Assembly (NCBI GenBank): GCA_031316315.1
Contig: JADBEO010000009.1
Coordinates: 1 to 64,000 of the forward strand
DNA length: 64,000 bases
Direction of reading: 5' to 3'
From: Chelatococcus sambhunathii
GTDB taxonomy: Bacteria; Pseudomonadota; Alphaproteobacteria; Rhizobiales; Methylopilaceae
The notes below the pieces were generated by a model. It had not been told where the DNA came from. It worked only from the letters and a program-made list of their open reading frames with translations, and did no database searches. Made by a program: the position numbers and the translations under genes. Positions 45,601 through 55,341 of the stretch are shown one piece after another. The first letter of the stretch is position 1. Each line of letters starts with the position of its first letter.

Positions 45601-48600
45601 TGGCCGGTGACCGAGGCGTCCGTGGTGACGCGCTCTCCCAGCAGATCGCCCTTGGCCGCGACCTGGAGCGGCGGGACGGACTTGGCCTGCGCCGTGACGA
45701 GGTCGGCGACGGTCAGGTTGTAGGACCCGACGGGTCGCTTCGCCGGCCCCTTGAGGGTGACGTCGCCGCGCATGACGCCGCCGAGCCCCAAATCCGGCTT
45801 CACCTCGTTCGCCAGCGTGAGCGGCAGCTCGCGGATCGTCACGGCGAGGTCGAGGTTGCCGTCGCCGAGCGGCGCCGAGCCCTTGGCGAAGACGTTGAGG
45901 CCGCCGGCGCCGGTCACCGAGGTGTCGGTCGTCACCCGCGTCCCCTGCAGCTCGCCGCGCGCCAGCACCTGCAGCGGCGGCGCGTCCTTGGCCTTGGCGG
46001 TCTTCAGCCCGGAGACGGTGAGGTCGTAGGCCCCGCGCGGAGTCTTCACGGGACCGGAAATCTTCGCGGTCCCCTGCGCCACGCCGTCGAGGCCGAGGTC
46101 GGGCGCGAAGGCGTTGGCGAGCGCGAGCGGGAAGGATTTCAGGCCGATCGTCATGTTGACGTCGCCCTCGCCGAGCGGGGCGGAGCCCTTGGCGGTCGCC
46201 TCGACGCCGCCCCCGCCGGTGATAAGCGCGTCGGTCGTGACCGACTTCGGCTGCAGCTCGCCGCGGGCGACAACGTTCAGCGCCGGCACGCCGCGCGCGC
46301 GCGCCGAGGTGAGGTCGGAGACGGTGAGGTCATAGGTCCCGTTCGGCGTCTTGACTGGCCCGGTGATGCGGGCCGTGCCGCGCAGGCCGCCGCCGAGCGC
46401 GGCCTCCGGCAGGAAGGCGTCGGCGAGCTTGAGCGGCAGGTCGCGGATCGCGACCGTCATGTCGAGGTCGCCGTCGCCGAGCGGCGCGACGCCGTTGGCC
46501 GCGACGTCGATGCCGCCGCCGACGACCGTCGTCTGCGTCGTCACGCTGCGGCCCTGCAGGGCGCCGCGCGTGTCGATCTGCAGCGCCGGCAGTCCCTTCA
46601 GCGGCGCGCCGGCGAGCCCGGTGACCCTGAGGTTGTAGTTGCCCCGCGGGGCGTCGACCGGGCCGCTGACGCGCACGTCGCCGCGGGCCATGCCGGCGAG
46701 GGCGAGGTCCGGAGCGAAGGCGTTGGCGAGGGCGAGCGGCAGTTCGCGGATCGCGACCGCGAGATCGATGTCGCCGGCGTTCTGCGCGATCGGAACGGAG
46801 CCCTCGATCGCAAAGCCAAGACCCCCGCCGCCGGAGATGCGGGCGTCGGTGGTGACGCGCTTGCCCTGCAGCTCGCCCTTGGCGTCCAGCAGAATCGGCG
46901 GAACGCCCCGTGCATTGGTGGAGGTGAAGTCGAACACCTTCGCCCGGTAGGTCCCGTTCGGCTCCCGCACCGAGCCGGTGACGCGCGCGTCGGCCTCCAT
47001 CCGCCCGCCGAAGCCGAGCTCCGGCTGGACCACGTTGGCGAGCGCGAGCGGGAGGTTGCGGACGCGGACGTTCATGTCGAGGTCGCCGTCGCCAAGCGGC
47101 GCGGAGCCGTCGATCACGGCGTCGATGCCGTTCGCGCCGGTGACGGTCGTGGTCGTGCCGACGCGGCCGCCCTCGAGCATGCCCTTCGTCACGACGGTGA
47201 GCGGCGGGACCCTGGCGTTGCGCAGCTTCTCGACGGTCAGCTCCGCGACCGAGAGGTTGAAGGCGACCTTCGGGTCGTCCGCCCGGCCCGTGACGAGCGC
47301 GTCGCCGAACGCGGCGCCGGAGAGGCCGAGGCCCGGCGTGAAGGCGTTGCCGAGCGCAAGCGGCAGGTCGCGCAGGCCGAGGTTCAGGTTCAGTTGCTCG
47401 CCGGCTTCGCCGGAGATGTCGAGCACGCCGCCCTCGCCCGACCGCAGCGAGAACCCCGTGATCTGCACGGTCTTGTCGGCGAGCCGGATCTCGGCCGGGG
47501 CGAGCCCGGTAAGAGAGGCGGTCTTGCCGCCCCCGGCGAGGTCGAGCTTGCGGAGCTCGATGCGCGTCTCGCGCGGCGCGTAGACGACGCGGGCGGCGGC
47601 CTTGGCGGAGGAGGCGAGCGCCTTCGATTCCATGTCCAAATCGACATCCATACCGTCCGGCGCGCCCTTGGCGATGACCGCGAGCGAATCGATCGCCTGA
47701 CCGCCGGCGGCGATCGAGCGGCCGTTGACGGTGCCGTCGAGGGTCAGCTTGCCGGCCGGATCGACGGCGGTGACGTCGGCGTCGATCGAGCCGACCGTCA
47801 CGCCGGGCGCGGCGATGTCCGAGCCCTGCAGCTTCACGACGGCGCGCTGCACGCCGCCCTCGGACGACAGCGCGACGTCGCCGCTGACGCGGCCGGCGAG
47901 TTCGGTGAGCGCCAGCGCGCCGATCTCGGACAGGTCCGGCGAGGCGAAGGCGAGCTTGCCATCGGCGAGGCCTTTCGGCGTGACCGCGACGTCGCCGGTC
48001 ACGGTCGTCTGCGCGATCGCAAGGTCGAGCCCCTCGATCCGCCGCAGCTCGCCGTCCGAGCGCAGCCGGCCGCCGCCCTTCACCGCCTTGCCGTCGAGCG
48101 AGCCTGCGAGTGCGAGGGTCCCGCCGATCGCCCCGGTCACATCCGTTGCGTCGACGCTGACCTCGATGTCCTTGAGCGTCTTGTCCAGCGCCTTGCCATC
48201 GGGGATCGAGACCAGGGCCTTGAGGCCGAGATCATCGAGCTTGCCGGTGAGATCCGCCGCAACCTTGGCGGCCCCCGCCGCGCGCGGGTCGAGCTTCGAC
48301 AGATCGTCGATCTCGGCGAGGATCCTGGCGTCCGCCCGCGCGTCTGTGACAGCGCCGTTCGCGGCGACGACGATGTGCTCGCCCCGCGCATCGAAGTCGC
48401 GGAAGACGATGGAGCCGTCCTCGGTCCGCGTGACGCCGCCCTGGATCGAGAGGTCGCCGCCGGTCAGCGCGTCGACCTGAGCGACGCCCGTCGCAAGGCC
48501 GGAACCGGTGCCGTTCGCGGAGAGGTTCAGCCGCGACATGTCGAAGGCGACGTCGAGGTCGGCGGCGAGATCGAGCGCTCCGGCGAGCGGCATGCCGACG

Positions 48601-50105
48601 GCGGGAGCGAGCGTCGAGAGGTCGGCCGCGTTGACTGTCGCCTTGCCCTTCGCCGCGTCCGGGGACGCCTGGCCGACGAAGCTCGCTTTGACGTCGTCGA
48701 GGCTGACGTCGGCCTTGCGGATGTCGGCCTCGCCCTTGAGGCTGCTTGTGGCGTCGAGCGCCAGCGTAAACTTGCGGCCGCCCGCGAACAGCCGGTCGTC
48801 GGCGAACTTGACGCCGTCCGCCTCGCCGGTCACGAGCGCCTTCACCTTGGTCGTGTCCTGCGACAGCGGACCATCTGGCGTCGCCGTCAGCTCGACCTTC
48901 GCCGTCTGGAACGAGCCCTGTGGAACGACGAGCCCGCCGGCGTCGGCGCTGGCGCGGATCTCCGGATGCTCGATCGGCCCCTTCGCCGTGCCGCGCGCGC
49001 TGGCCGAAACCCACGACACGCCCGGCAGCAGCTTTGCGAAGCGCGCGAAGTCGCCGGCCTTCAGATCATAGGAGACGTCCAGCGTCTCGGCGTCCGCGTC
49101 GACGGCGCCCCGCGCGTTCAACCGGGCCGCTGCGACGTCCACGTCCGCGCGAACGATCTGGATCGGCCCCTTGTCCGGAACGACCGCCTCGGCCGAGACC
49201 TTGCTCATGCCGTCGACAAGATCGGCGACCGTCGGCTGGACGAGGGCGGCGAGGGTTCCGTTGAGGTCGAGCGTAACGCGCCGTCCCTCCCCTTCCCGCC
49301 GGACCTCGCCGGCGCCGTCGATCCTGCCTTGCGTCCCGGCGGTCACCACGAGCTGGGTCCGCAGCGCGTCGAGCGTGCCTGCGCCGTCCATGCCGACCTC
49401 GACCGGGGGAAGGCCCGGGATGTTCGCCATGCGCGCGACGAGGCCGCCGGCCGGCTCCGAGCCGCGCAGCGAGATCTCGACGCCGTTGGTCGCCGGGACG
49501 AACCGGGCGCGGCCGGCGAACTGGCCCTTCGTGCCGTCGGTGCGGCGGACGTCGAATTCGGCGGAGACGCCGTCCTTGGGCTGGCGGACGGTCGCCGCGG
49601 CGGTCGCAGCAAGGCGCGCGGGCGTCCCGATAACCGGTGCGGCCAGGCCGAGGTCCGCGAGCGCGAACCTCTCGAGCTTGATCTCGATCGGCAACTGCGG
49701 GAACAGCGGCGCGTTGGGATCCGGCGGCGGCGCCGGCTCGTCGGCTTCCGGATAGTCGGGCTGGCGGGCGACCTCGACCTTGCCGACATCGACCAGATTG
49801 ACGGTGAGCTTGCGGGAATAGAGCTCGAGCGGCGACCAGACGACGCGCGCGCGGTCGACCGTCAGCCACTCGCCCTTGCGGTCCGCTAGCCTCACGTCCT
49901 TCAGGGTCAGGTCGTAGGGAAACGAGCCCTCGATGTCGCCGATGGAGATCTTGGTGTCGTCGGAGCTCGCATATTTCGACGCGACCGAGGCGATCGTCGA
50001 GAGGCCGTGCGCCGTGGTGAGGTAGGCGAAGGCGGCGGCCAGCACGACCACCGGGATCAGCAGCAGGATCCCAAAGACGATCAGGGCGCGCTTGAGGATC
50101 GCCAT
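42693..50105 (-). CDS. tamB: TamB-like translocation and assembly module protein, repeat-expanded
   Basis: A 2470-aa inner-membrane-anchored periplasmic protein, about 1000 residues longer than usual TamB. The N-terminus is one transmembrane helix (ALIVFGILLLIPVVVLAAAFAYL) followed by the AsmA-like region. The C-terminal DUF490 domain is intact: GRSSITVLGKRLSFTRGQVG, LDFLAETPATGLTAQVVITG, PVVPQDEVLSRLLFNKSSGE, then a terminal AVEWDY. Between residues about 900 and 2050 are eleven 100-102-aa repeats. TamB with TamA helps insert some outer-membrane proteins and is now thought to form a lipid-carrying groove between membranes. The ATG shares one nucleotide with the tamA TGA. Confidence 0.95.
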   Translation of the reverse strand: MAILKRALIVFGILLLIPVVVLAAAFAYLTTAHGLSTIASVASKYASSDDTKISIGDIEGSFPYDLTLKDVRLADRKGEWLTVDRARVVWSPLELYSRKLTVNLVDVGKVEVARQPDYPEADEPAPPPDPNAPLFPQLPIEIKLERFALADLGLAAPVIGTPARLAATAAATVRQPKDGVSAEFDVRRTDGTKGQFAGRARFVPATNGVEISLRGSEPAGGLVARMANIPGLPPVEVGMDGAGTLDALRTQLVVTAGTQGRIDGAGEVRREGEGRRVTLDLNGTLAALVQPTVADLVDGMSKVSAEAVVPDKGPIQIVRADVDVAAARLNARGAVDADAETLDVSYDLKAGDFARFAKLLPGVSWVSASARGTAKGPIEHPEIRASADAGGLVVPQGSFQTAKVELTATPDGPLSQDTTKVKALVTGEADGVKFADDRLFAGGRKFTLALDATSSLKGEADIRKADVSLDDVKASFVGQASPDAAKGKATVNAADLSTLAPAVGMPLAGALDLAADLDVAFDMSRLNLSANGTGSGLATGVAQVDALTGGDLSIQGGVTRTEDGSIVFRDFDARGEHIVVAANGAVTDARADARILAEIDDLSKLDPRAAGAAKVAADLTGKLDDLGLKALVSIPDGKALDKTLKDIEVSVDATDVTGAIGGTLALAGSLDGKAVKGGGRLRSDGELRRIEGLDLAIAQTTVTGDVAVTPKGLADGKLAFASPDLSEIGALALTELAGRVSGDVALSSEGGVQRAVVKLQGSDIAAPGVTVGSIDADVTAVDPAGKLTLDGTVNGRSIAAGGQAIDSLAVIAKGAPDGMDVDLDMESKALASSAKAAARVVYAPRETRIELRKLDLAGGGKTASLTGLAPAEIRLADKTVQITGFSLRSGEGGVLDISGEAGEQLNLNLGLRDLPLALGNAFTPGLGLSGAAFGDALVTGRADDPKVAFNLSVAELTVEKLRNARVPPLTVVTKGMLEGGRVGTTTTVTGANGIDAVIDGSAPLGDGDLDMNVRVRNLPLALANVVQPELGFGGRMEADARVTGSVREPNGTYRAKVFDFTSTNARGVPPILLDAKGELQGKRVTTDARISGGGGLGFAIEGSVPIAQNAGDIDLAVAIRELPLALANAFAPDLALAGMARGDVRVSGPVDAPRGNYNLRVTGLAGAPLKGLPALQIDTRGALQGRSVTTQTTVVGGGIDVAANGVAPLGDGDLDMTVAIRDLPLKLADAFLPEAALGGGLRGTARITGPVKTPNGTYDLTVSDLTSARARGVPALNVVARGELQPKSVTTDALITGGGGVEATAKGSAPLGEGDVNMTIGLKSFPLALANAFAPDLGLDGVAQGTAKISGPVKTPRGAYDLTVSGLKTAKAKDAPPLQVLARGELQGTRVTTDTSVTGAGGLNVFAKGSAPLGDGNLDLAVTIRELPLTLANEVKPDLGLGGVMRGDVTLKGPAKRPVGSYNLTVADLVTAQAKSVPPLQVAAKGDLLGERVTTDASVTGQGGISVTAKGSAPIGEGDLDMAVAIRELPLALANGFKPELGLAGTLRGDAKINGPVSVPQGTYDLSIADLTAKSAIGVPALQIATKGTLEGTRVTTDTSVTGGGGIQLSAKGSAPIGEGDLDMAVTIREAPLALANAFKPELGLAGILRGDAKVAGSLTAPRGTYDLSVSGLTAAQAKGVPALEIATKGALEGDRVTTDTVLTGGGGVNLTAKGSAPLGKGDIDMAVAIREVPLAVANAFAPSLGLGGRLRGDVRVSGQVTAPLGTYDLTVEDLTAAQAKGVPALQIVSKGTMEGQRVTTDTAVTGGGGVRLTARGAAPIGQGDLDMAVDIAEVPLAIANGFSPGLGLTGKLAGNARVTGPIKAPAGNYDLRVTGLTAAAAKGVPPLQIVAKGGLGGGRVTTETIATGAGGMRVVATGSAPLGQGSLDVAVQIRSVPLSLANGFSPGLGANGTLQGDAKIGGTIAAPAGTYTLKVMGLSTQATRGAGVPAAAIDSKGRLEGKRVVTDTVVTAPSGMRVTANGSVPLGAGDLDLKVAGRAPLAFLNDTLSVSGDRVDGTVNFDVKVGGATSSPRINGSGNLANASYFNRAANLQLKGMAASVTANGTNIDVSSFRATTRNGGSLSGSGRVAVDPARGFPGQINFKASNAEVIGTDIVTAITDADLRLEGPLAQRPVVSGTIRTRSIEIQIPDRIPAAYTPLPEVRHRNAPAAVVRQTKVLNAGKGKGGSEKEAFLATLNIDVQAENRIFIRGMGMQAEAGGQIKITGTSAKPVPIGAFDLRSGRSSITVLGKRLSFTRGQVGFAGDLDPTLDFLAETPATGLTAQVVITGNASRPKVEFTSNPVVPQDEVLSRLLFNKSSGELSTSQALTIAQAVAQYSGVGGAGGGPLEGLRKGLGVDTLDIAAGDGGGAGLGIGKYISDNIYLGVRSGTTPENTGVTVDIDLTKNVKAQGMAGAAGNTSAGVAVEWDY
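43950..47380 (-). repeat. tandem 100-102-codon repeats in tamB (11 copies plus one degenerate)
   Basis: Each unit runs LPLALANAFAPDLGLxG, then xxGxAxxxGPVxxPxGTYDL, a segment ending in GVPALQI, then TKGxLEGxRVTTDTxVTGGGG and KGSAPLGxGDLDMAVAIRE. Spacing between equivalent points is 300-306 bp (for example 44258, 44564, 44864). The most membrane-distal copy near 43980 has decayed to APLAFLNDT. Copies differ at many residues but stay in frame, suggesting old, selected duplications. Confidence 0.92.
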
Positions 50106-52057
50106 CAGAACGACTGCCCGATCGAGACGTAGAACGCCACGCGCGGATCGTTCCTCGTGCGGCCCATCACCGGCGTCGCGACGTCGAAGCGGATCGGGCC
50201 GATGCTGGTATAGTAGCGCAGGCCGACGCCGGCGCCGACGCGGATGTCCTCCTTGAAGTCGGGATAGGTCTTGTCGAAGGCGGCGCCCGCGTCGACGAAC
50301 GGCACCACCCCGATCGTGTCGGTCACCTTGATCCGCGCCTCGACCGAGCTCTCCAGCAGACTGCGGCCGCCGAAGGGCTGGTCGTCGTTGCAGATCAGCG
50401 CCTTGTCGGGCGGCGGGAACTTCTCTTTGCAGGACGGGCTCGCGCTTTGATAGGCGAAGCCGCGCACCGAGCCGCCGCCGCCCGCGAAGAAGCGCCGGTT
50501 CGCCGGCACGTCCTCGGTCGAGCTCGGCCCGACGATCGAGCCCGCGCCGATCTTGCCGGCGAGGATGAAGCGGCCGTCCTCGTCGAAGGCGAAGTAGGAC
50601 GAGATCTGCGCCTTGAAGATGCTGAGCGACTTCTGCTCGCCCTGCGCATTGTAATAAGGCGCGGCCGCGAGCGTCAGCTTCACGCCCTCGCTCGGATTGA
50701 GCTTGTTGTCCGTGTTGTCGAAGGTCGCGCTCATCGGCAGGCCGACCAGCAGGTAGTTCTTCTCGCCGATCGTGTCGCGGATGTCGGAGGCTTCGACCTC
50801 GACGCCGCCCTGGATCGACAGATCGCTGCTGATGCGCTGGCGCAGCGCGACCTGGCCGCGGATGCCGTCGCGCCAGTAGGCGTCGGTGCGCTCGCGCAGC
50901 GCCTCGATCTCGACGAGCAGGTCGGTGAAGCCGGTGATGACGCCCGGTTTCTCGAACTGAGCGCGCAGCTGGTACTCATACTCGGCCGGCTTGTTGGTGA
51001 TCAGCCGCCCGACGCCCGCGTCGAGCCTCAGCTTCTCGGCGCCGCCGAACAGGTTGCGGTGGCCCCAATAGGCGTTGACGCCGGCGCCGTCGATCGAATC
51101 CCACTTGGCCGCGGCACCGACATAGCGGAACTTCTTCTCCTCGACCTCGATGGCGATCGGCACACGACCGGAGGCGTCCGGCTTCTCCGCCTCGCGGATA
51201 CGGATGGAGGAGAACACGTCGAGCTTGGCGATCTCCTCGCGGAGTTCGCGCACCTTCTCCGGATCGTAACGGTCGCCCGGCTTGAAGGGGACGCGGCCGC
51301 GCACGACCCGCGGATCGACCTCCTTGGTTCCGGAGACGGTCACCTCGCCGAACGGCGCTTGCGGGCCGGCGGCGACCTTGATGACGAGATCGAGCTGCTT
51401 GCGGGTATGGTCCGCCGTCGCGTCGCGGCCCTTGGTGGCGGCGAAGGGGTAGCCGTCGGCGCGGAGCTGGTCGACGATCTTGCCTTCGGCGGCGAAGATC
51501 ACCGCGGACGGAGCCGGCTTGCCGGGCTCTAAGCCGGCCTTGCGGAGGTTGAAGTCGACGCGCGAAGCCGGGGCGTCCAGCGGCTGCACGCGCACGGAAC
51601 CGAAGGTGAAGACCGGTCCCTGATGGACGACCACGACGACGGGGACAGGCTTGCGCGAGCGTTGCGCCGCGTCCGGCGCGCTCTGAGAGGTCGCCGAGAC
51701 GCCCGCGACCGTGACGTCGACGACGGCGCCGTAGCGACCCGTCGCGGACAGCGCCGCCGAAATACGCTCGATATCGGCCTTCGCGCGGCCGACGAGGCCT
51801 GGAGGACCCGGCGGCGGCTCCTTCTCGAGCGTCTTCAGCGAAGAGGTGTCGGTCGCGATCTTCTCGACGTCCTTGTCGCCTCCGTCGACCTGGAACGAGG
51901 TGGCGTAGGACACGCCGGGGACGGCGGCAGCTGCGGCAGGAGGCGGGCCGTCCGGCGCCGGCTGGGCGTGAGCGGCGGCGACAAGCGCGCAAACGGCTCC
52001 GACCGCCAACAATCGTGGCGACGGAAAGCCGTTCCTGAGCCTACGCAACGCCGCCAT
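50105..52057 (-). CDS. tamA: TamA-like outer membrane protein (BamA/Omp85 family)
   Basis: A 650-aa Omp85 protein. A signal peptide (LLAVGAVCALVAAAHAQPAPDG) precedes POTRA-like domains at about 90-340 (GPVFTFGSVRVQPLDAPAS, APFGEVTVSGTKEVDPRVVRGRVPF) and a 16-strand barrel. The barrel has the Omp85 loop motif RRFFAGGGGSVRGFAYQS (VRGF), GGRSLLESSVEARIKV, RVGAGVGLRYYTSIGPIRFD and a terminal Phe. With TamB it forms the translocation and assembly module. It is the first gene of the tamAB unit and is divergent in reading direction from nothing nearby; merR ends 80 bp upstream on the same strand. Confidence 0.94.
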   Translation of the reverse strand: MAALRRLRNGFPSPRLLAVGAVCALVAAAHAQPAPDGPPPAAAAAVPGVSYATSFQVDGGDKDVEKIATDTSSLKTLEKEPPPGPPGLVGRAKADIERISAALSATGRYGAVVDVTVAGVSATSQSAPDAAQRSRKPVPVVVVVHQGPVFTFGSVRVQPLDAPASRVDFNLRKAGLEPGKPAPSAVIFAAEGKIVDQLRADGYPFAATKGRDATADHTRKQLDLVIKVAAGPQAPFGEVTVSGTKEVDPRVVRGRVPFKPGDRYDPEKVRELREEIAKLDVFSSIRIREAEKPDASGRVPIAIEVEEKKFRYVGAAAKWDSIDGAGVNAYWGHRNLFGGAEKLRLDAGVGRLITNKPAEYEYQLRAQFEKPGVITGFTDLLVEIEALRERTDAYWRDGIRGQVALRQRISSDLSIQGGVEVEASDIRDTIGEKNYLLVGLPMSATFDNTDNKLNPSEGVKLTLAAAPYYNAQGEQKSLSIFKAQISSYFAFDEDGRFILAGKIGAGSIVGPSSTEDVPANRRFFAGGGGSVRGFAYQSASPSCKEKFPPPDKALICNDDQPFGGRSLLESSVEARIKVTDTIGVVPFVDAGAAFDKTYPDFKEDIRVGAGVGLRYYTSIGPIRFDVATPVMGRTRNDPRVAFYVSIGQSF

Positions 52058-52136
52058 ACCCGCCCGCTTCCATCATCCAGCTACCCTTTTCGTTCGGATA
52101 ACCGGGGATTGCAACGTCGCGACTATGGCGCCGCGT

Positions 52137-52718
52137 TCAGGACCAGCCGTCAAGAATACGGCGGCACTCTGTGAGATCGTCCAGCGCCGCGGCCAAACGG
52201 CGCGTTTGGGCCTCCGTCAGACCAGGCCTGTCGGCCGACGGCTGGTCGTCCCGGGCGTCGTCGACGCCGCGAGACTCCGGCTCGAGGTCCTCGGCCGCGG
52301 GGCGCCGCACGACCGGCTCGGGTTCTTCGGCCTCAAGCTCGAAGACCGGTTCCTGGCGGCGCGGCGCGTAGAGCGAAGGGCCGTCGTCGGGCAGCGTCGT
52401 CTCGACGGCGGCCGAGCCGGCGGACTGGGCGAGCTTTCGGCCGCCCTGCTCGCGCAGGATTCGTTGCACGCCGCGGATCGTGTAGCCCTCCCCGTAGAGG
52501 AGTTGCTTGATCCCGCGCAGAAGATCGACGTCGCCGGGTCGGTAGTAGCGGCGGCCGCCGCCGCGCTTGATCGGCTTGATCTGGGGAAAGCGGGTCTCCC
52601 AGAAGCGAAGGACGTGCTGCGGCAATCCGAGTTCGTCCGCGACCTCGCTGATGGTGCGGAACGCGTCGGGGCCCTTGCCGCCGACGTTTCTCGGTTCGTC
52701 CCCCGCCTCGAAGCTCAC
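52137..52718 (-). CDS. MerR family transcriptional regulator
   Basis: A 193-aa regulator. The winged-helix DNA-binding domain is [26 protein letters not shown] with [43 protein letters not shown]. The C-terminal half is acidic and low complexity, with no metal-binding Cys. The GTG start is set by a 4-nt overlap with the ihfA stop. This MerR type follows ihfA in many Hyphomicrobiales; its targets are unknown. Confidence 0.9.
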   Translation of the reverse strand: MSFEAGDEPRNVGGKGPDAFRTISEVADELGLPQHVLRFWETRFPQIKPIKRGGGRRYYRPGDVDLLRGIKQLLYGEGYTIRGVQRILREQGGRKLAQSAGSAAVETTLPDDGPSLYAPRRQEPVFELEAEEPEPVVRRPAAEDLEPESRGVDDARDDQPSADRPGLTEAQTRRLAAALDDLTECRRILDGWS

Positions 52719-53035
52719 GCCGATCCGTTCCCCGTATGCTCCTCGCCGCCATTGATGCGGCTCTTCAGGATATTGGATGGCCGGAACACCATCACGCGCC
52801 GCGGAGGAATGGGCACTTCTTGTCCGCTCTTGGGATTGCGCCCGACGCGCTGCCCCTTCTCGCGCACCACGAACGAGCCGAACGACGAGAGCTTGACGGT
52901 CTCCCCGCGCTCCAGGCAGTCGCCGATCTCGGACAGCACCATCTCGACGAGCGCGGCGGATTCGGTCCGGGACAGCCCGACCTTCTGGTAGACGGCCTCG
53001 CAGAGGTCCGCCCGCGTGACTGTTCGCCCCGCCAT
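52715..53035 (-). CDS. ihfA: integration host factor subunit alpha
   Basis: A 106-aa DNA-bending protein: [21 protein letters not shown], then [39 protein letters not shown]. The RNPKSG-P intercalating arm is intact. It pairs with IhfB (not in the window). It is coupled to merR and lies 135 bp after fabH. Confidence 0.96.
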   Translation of the reverse strand: MAGRTVTRADLCEAVYQKVGLSRTESAALVEMVLSEIGDCLERGETVKLSSFGSFVVREKGQRVGRNPKSGQEVPIPPRRVMVFRPSNILKSRINGGEEHTGNGSA

Positions 53036-53170
53036 TCAGTCGATCTCCCCAAAGTCCGCCGCGTCGAGCGCGATCTTGTGACCCTCGTCCCCTCGGAACG
53101 AAGCTATTGGGCAAGCCCGCGCGGGTCAATCTGCGGGAAGCCGGCCATGTGCTGTGGATTCAGGAAAGAA

Positions 53171-54142
53171 TCACCAGCGCAGCAGCGCCGATCCCCACGT
53201 GAATCCACCGCCCATCGCCTCCAGCAGGACGAGGTCGCCGCGCTTGATGCGACCGTCGGCAAGAGCCGCCGCCAGCGCGAGCGGAATGGACGCCGCGGAA
53301 GTGTTTCCGTGCTGGTCGACCGTGATCACGACCTTCTCGGGCGCGATGCCGAGCTTCTGGGCGCTCGCGTCGATGATGCGGCGGTTGGCCTGGTGCGGCA
53401 CGAACCAGTCGATCGTCTCGGCCGTCTCGCCGGTCGCCTCGAAGGCGTCGCGGATCACGTCCGTGATCATGCCGACGGCGTGACGGAAGACTTCGCGGCC
53501 TTCCATGCGCAGATGCCCGACGGTGCCGGTCGAGGAGGGGCCGCCGTCGACGAACAGCTTGCCCTTGTGGCGTCCGTCCGACCTCAGATGCGTGGTTAGG
53601 ACGCCCCTGCCCTCGGCGTCGCCTTCGACGGCTTCAAGCACGACCGCGCCCGCCCCGTCGCCGAACAGCACGCAGGTGGTCCGGTCGGTCCAGTCGAGGA
53701 TGCGCGACATGGTCTCGGCGCCGATGACGAGCGCCCGCTTGTGCTGGCCGGACACGAGGAACTTGTCGGCGATCGCGAGCGCGTAGACGAAGCCGGAGCA
53801 CACCGCCTGCACGTCGAAGGCGAAGCCTTGAGTGATCCCGAGCCCGGCCTGCACCGACACCGCGCTCGCCGGGAAGGTGTTGTCCGGCGTCGAGGTCGCC
53901 AGCACGATGAGGTCGATCTCGTCCGCCGACATCTTGGCGTCCGCCAGCGCGGCGCGGGCGGCGGCGAGCGCGAGGTCGGAGGTCATCTCGCCGGCCGAGG
54001 CGACATGGCGCTGCCGGATGCCCGTGCGCTGGACGATCCAGTCGTCCGAGGTGTCGACCTGTTTCGCGAGGTCGTCGTTCGTCAGGACGTCCGGCGGCAG
54101 ATAGCAGCCGCAACCACGCACCACGGATCGGATCAGGCTCAC
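53171..54142 (-). CDS. fabH: beta-ketoacyl-ACP synthase III
   Basis: A 323-aa condensing enzyme that starts fatty acid synthesis from acetyl-CoA and malonyl-ACP. The catalytic Cys is C115 in [14 protein letters not shown], the His lies in [12 protein letters not shown] and the Asn in [14 protein letters not shown]. The GTG start overlaps the plsX stop by 4 nt; the frame is open further upstream within plsX. plsX-fabH coupling ties membrane lipid and fatty-acid initiation. Confidence 0.96.
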   Translation of the reverse strand: MSLIRSVVRGCGCYLPPDVLTNDDLAKQVDTSDDWIVQRTGIRQRHVASAGEMTSDLALAAARAALADAKMSADEIDLIVLATSTPDNTFPASAVSVQAGLGITQGFAFDVQAVCSGFVYALAIADKFLVSGQHKRALVIGAETMSRILDWTDRTTCVLFGDGAGAVVLEAVEGDAEGRGVLTTHLRSDGRHKGKLFVDGGPSSTGTVGHLRMEGREVFRHAVGMITDVIRDAFEATGETAETIDWFVPHQANRRIIDASAQKLGIAPEKVVITVDQHGNTSAASIPLALAAALADGRIKRGDLVLLEAMGGGFTWGSALLRW

Positions 54143-55197
54143 GAGGCGACTCCGGCCAGCGCCGGCGCGGCGGGCTCGGGCGCGACCGAGGCGAAGCCCT
54201 GATGGATCTTCTCCATCAGGTCGTAACGCGCCATGTCGTAGCCGAGCTCGACGGCGGAAGCGAAGCCCTCGGCGTCCGTCCCGCCGTGGCTCTTGATCAC
54301 CACGCCGTCGAGGCCGAGGAACACGCCGCCATTGACCTTGCGGGGATCCATCTTCTCCCGCAGCGTGTCGAAGGCGTGCTTGGCGAGCACGTAGCCGATC
54401 TTCGACATCAGCGTCCGGCTGATGGCGGAGCGGAGATATTCGCCGATCTGCTTGGCGGTGCCTTCCGCCGTCTTGAGCGCGATGTTTCCGGAGAAGCCCT
54501 CCGTCACCACCACGTCGACCGTGCCCTTGCCGATGTCGTTGCCCTCGACGAACCCGCGGAAATCGAGACGCGGGAAATCTCCCTCGCGCAGAAGGCTCGC
54601 CGCCTCCTTGACCTGCTCGACGCCCTTGACCTCCTCGACGCCGATGTTGAGCAGGCCGACCGTCGGCCGGTCGATGTCGAACAGGATGCGCGCCATGGCG
54701 GCGCCCATCACCGCGAAGCTCACCAGCTGGTTCGCGTCCGCGCCGATCGTCGCGCCGACGTCGAGCACGATGGATTCGCCGCGTATGGTCGGCCAGATCG
54801 CGGCGATCGCCGGACGCTCGACGCCCGGCGTCATGCGCACGCAAAGCCGCGACATCGCCATCAGCGCGCCGGTGTTGCCCGCCGAGATCGCCGCGTCGAC
54901 CCGGCGGGCCTTCACCGCCTCGAGAGCCAGCCACATCGACGACTTGTAGCGGCCCTTCCGCAGCGCGACGCTTGGCTTGTCGTCCATCGCCACCGAGACG
55001 TCGGTGTGCTGGATCTCGGACACGGCCCGAAGCGCCGGGTCGGCGTCGAGCAGCGGCCGGATGCGCGCTTCGTCGCCGACGAACAGGAAGTTCAGGTCGG
55101 GCTTGCGGGACAAAGCGATCGCTGCGCCCGGCGCGACGACTTCCGGCCCATGGTCCCCGCCCATGGCGTCGAGTGCGATGCGGACCTTGTCAGTCAT
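54139..55197 (-). CDS. plsX: phosphate acyltransferase PlsX
   Basis: A 352-aa enzyme making acyl-phosphate from acyl-ACP, the donor for PlsY (22201-22830). [73 protein letters not shown] and [18 protein letters not shown] are family motifs. AGGA lies 5 nt before the ATG at 55197. The 144 bp between it and DUF177 hold no clear signal; rpmF, common here in other bacteria, is absent. Confidence 0.96.
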   Translation of the reverse strand: MTDKVRIALDAMGGDHGPEVVAPGAAIALSRKPDLNFLFVGDEARIRPLLDADPALRAVSEIQHTDVSVAMDDKPSVALRKGRYKSSMWLALEAVKARRVDAAISAGNTGALMAMSRLCVRMTPGVERPAIAAIWPTIRGESIVLDVGATIGADANQLVSFAVMGAAMARILFDIDRPTVGLLNIGVEEVKGVEQVKEAASLLREGDFPRLDFRGFVEGNDIGKGTVDVVVTEGFSGNIALKTAEGTAKQIGEYLRSAISRTLMSKIGYVLAKHAFDTLREKMDPRKVNGGVFLGLDGVVIKSHGGTDAEGFASAVELGYDMARYDLMEKIHQGFASVAPEPAAPALAGVAS

Positions 55198-55341
55198 ACG
55201 TCCTGGGCCGGGAGAGCGCGCCGCGTGGCGAAGACGCGGCGTTGGGGGGCGCCGCTCGGGAAGGGCGGCGGTTCGGGCGCGGGACCATAACGTGCGCCGC
55301 CGTGGTGGCAAGACCAGAACGCGCCGGCCACGATCGGGTTC

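Noticed and set aside
44826-49889. A 1687-codon open frame on the plus strand opposite tamB
   Set aside because: It mirrors the codon pattern of a GC-rich gene, is rich in Arg/Asp/Val/Gly repeats that follow the tamB repeats, and lacks a recognisable domain. tamB has both a signal anchor and DUF490, so it is the real gene.
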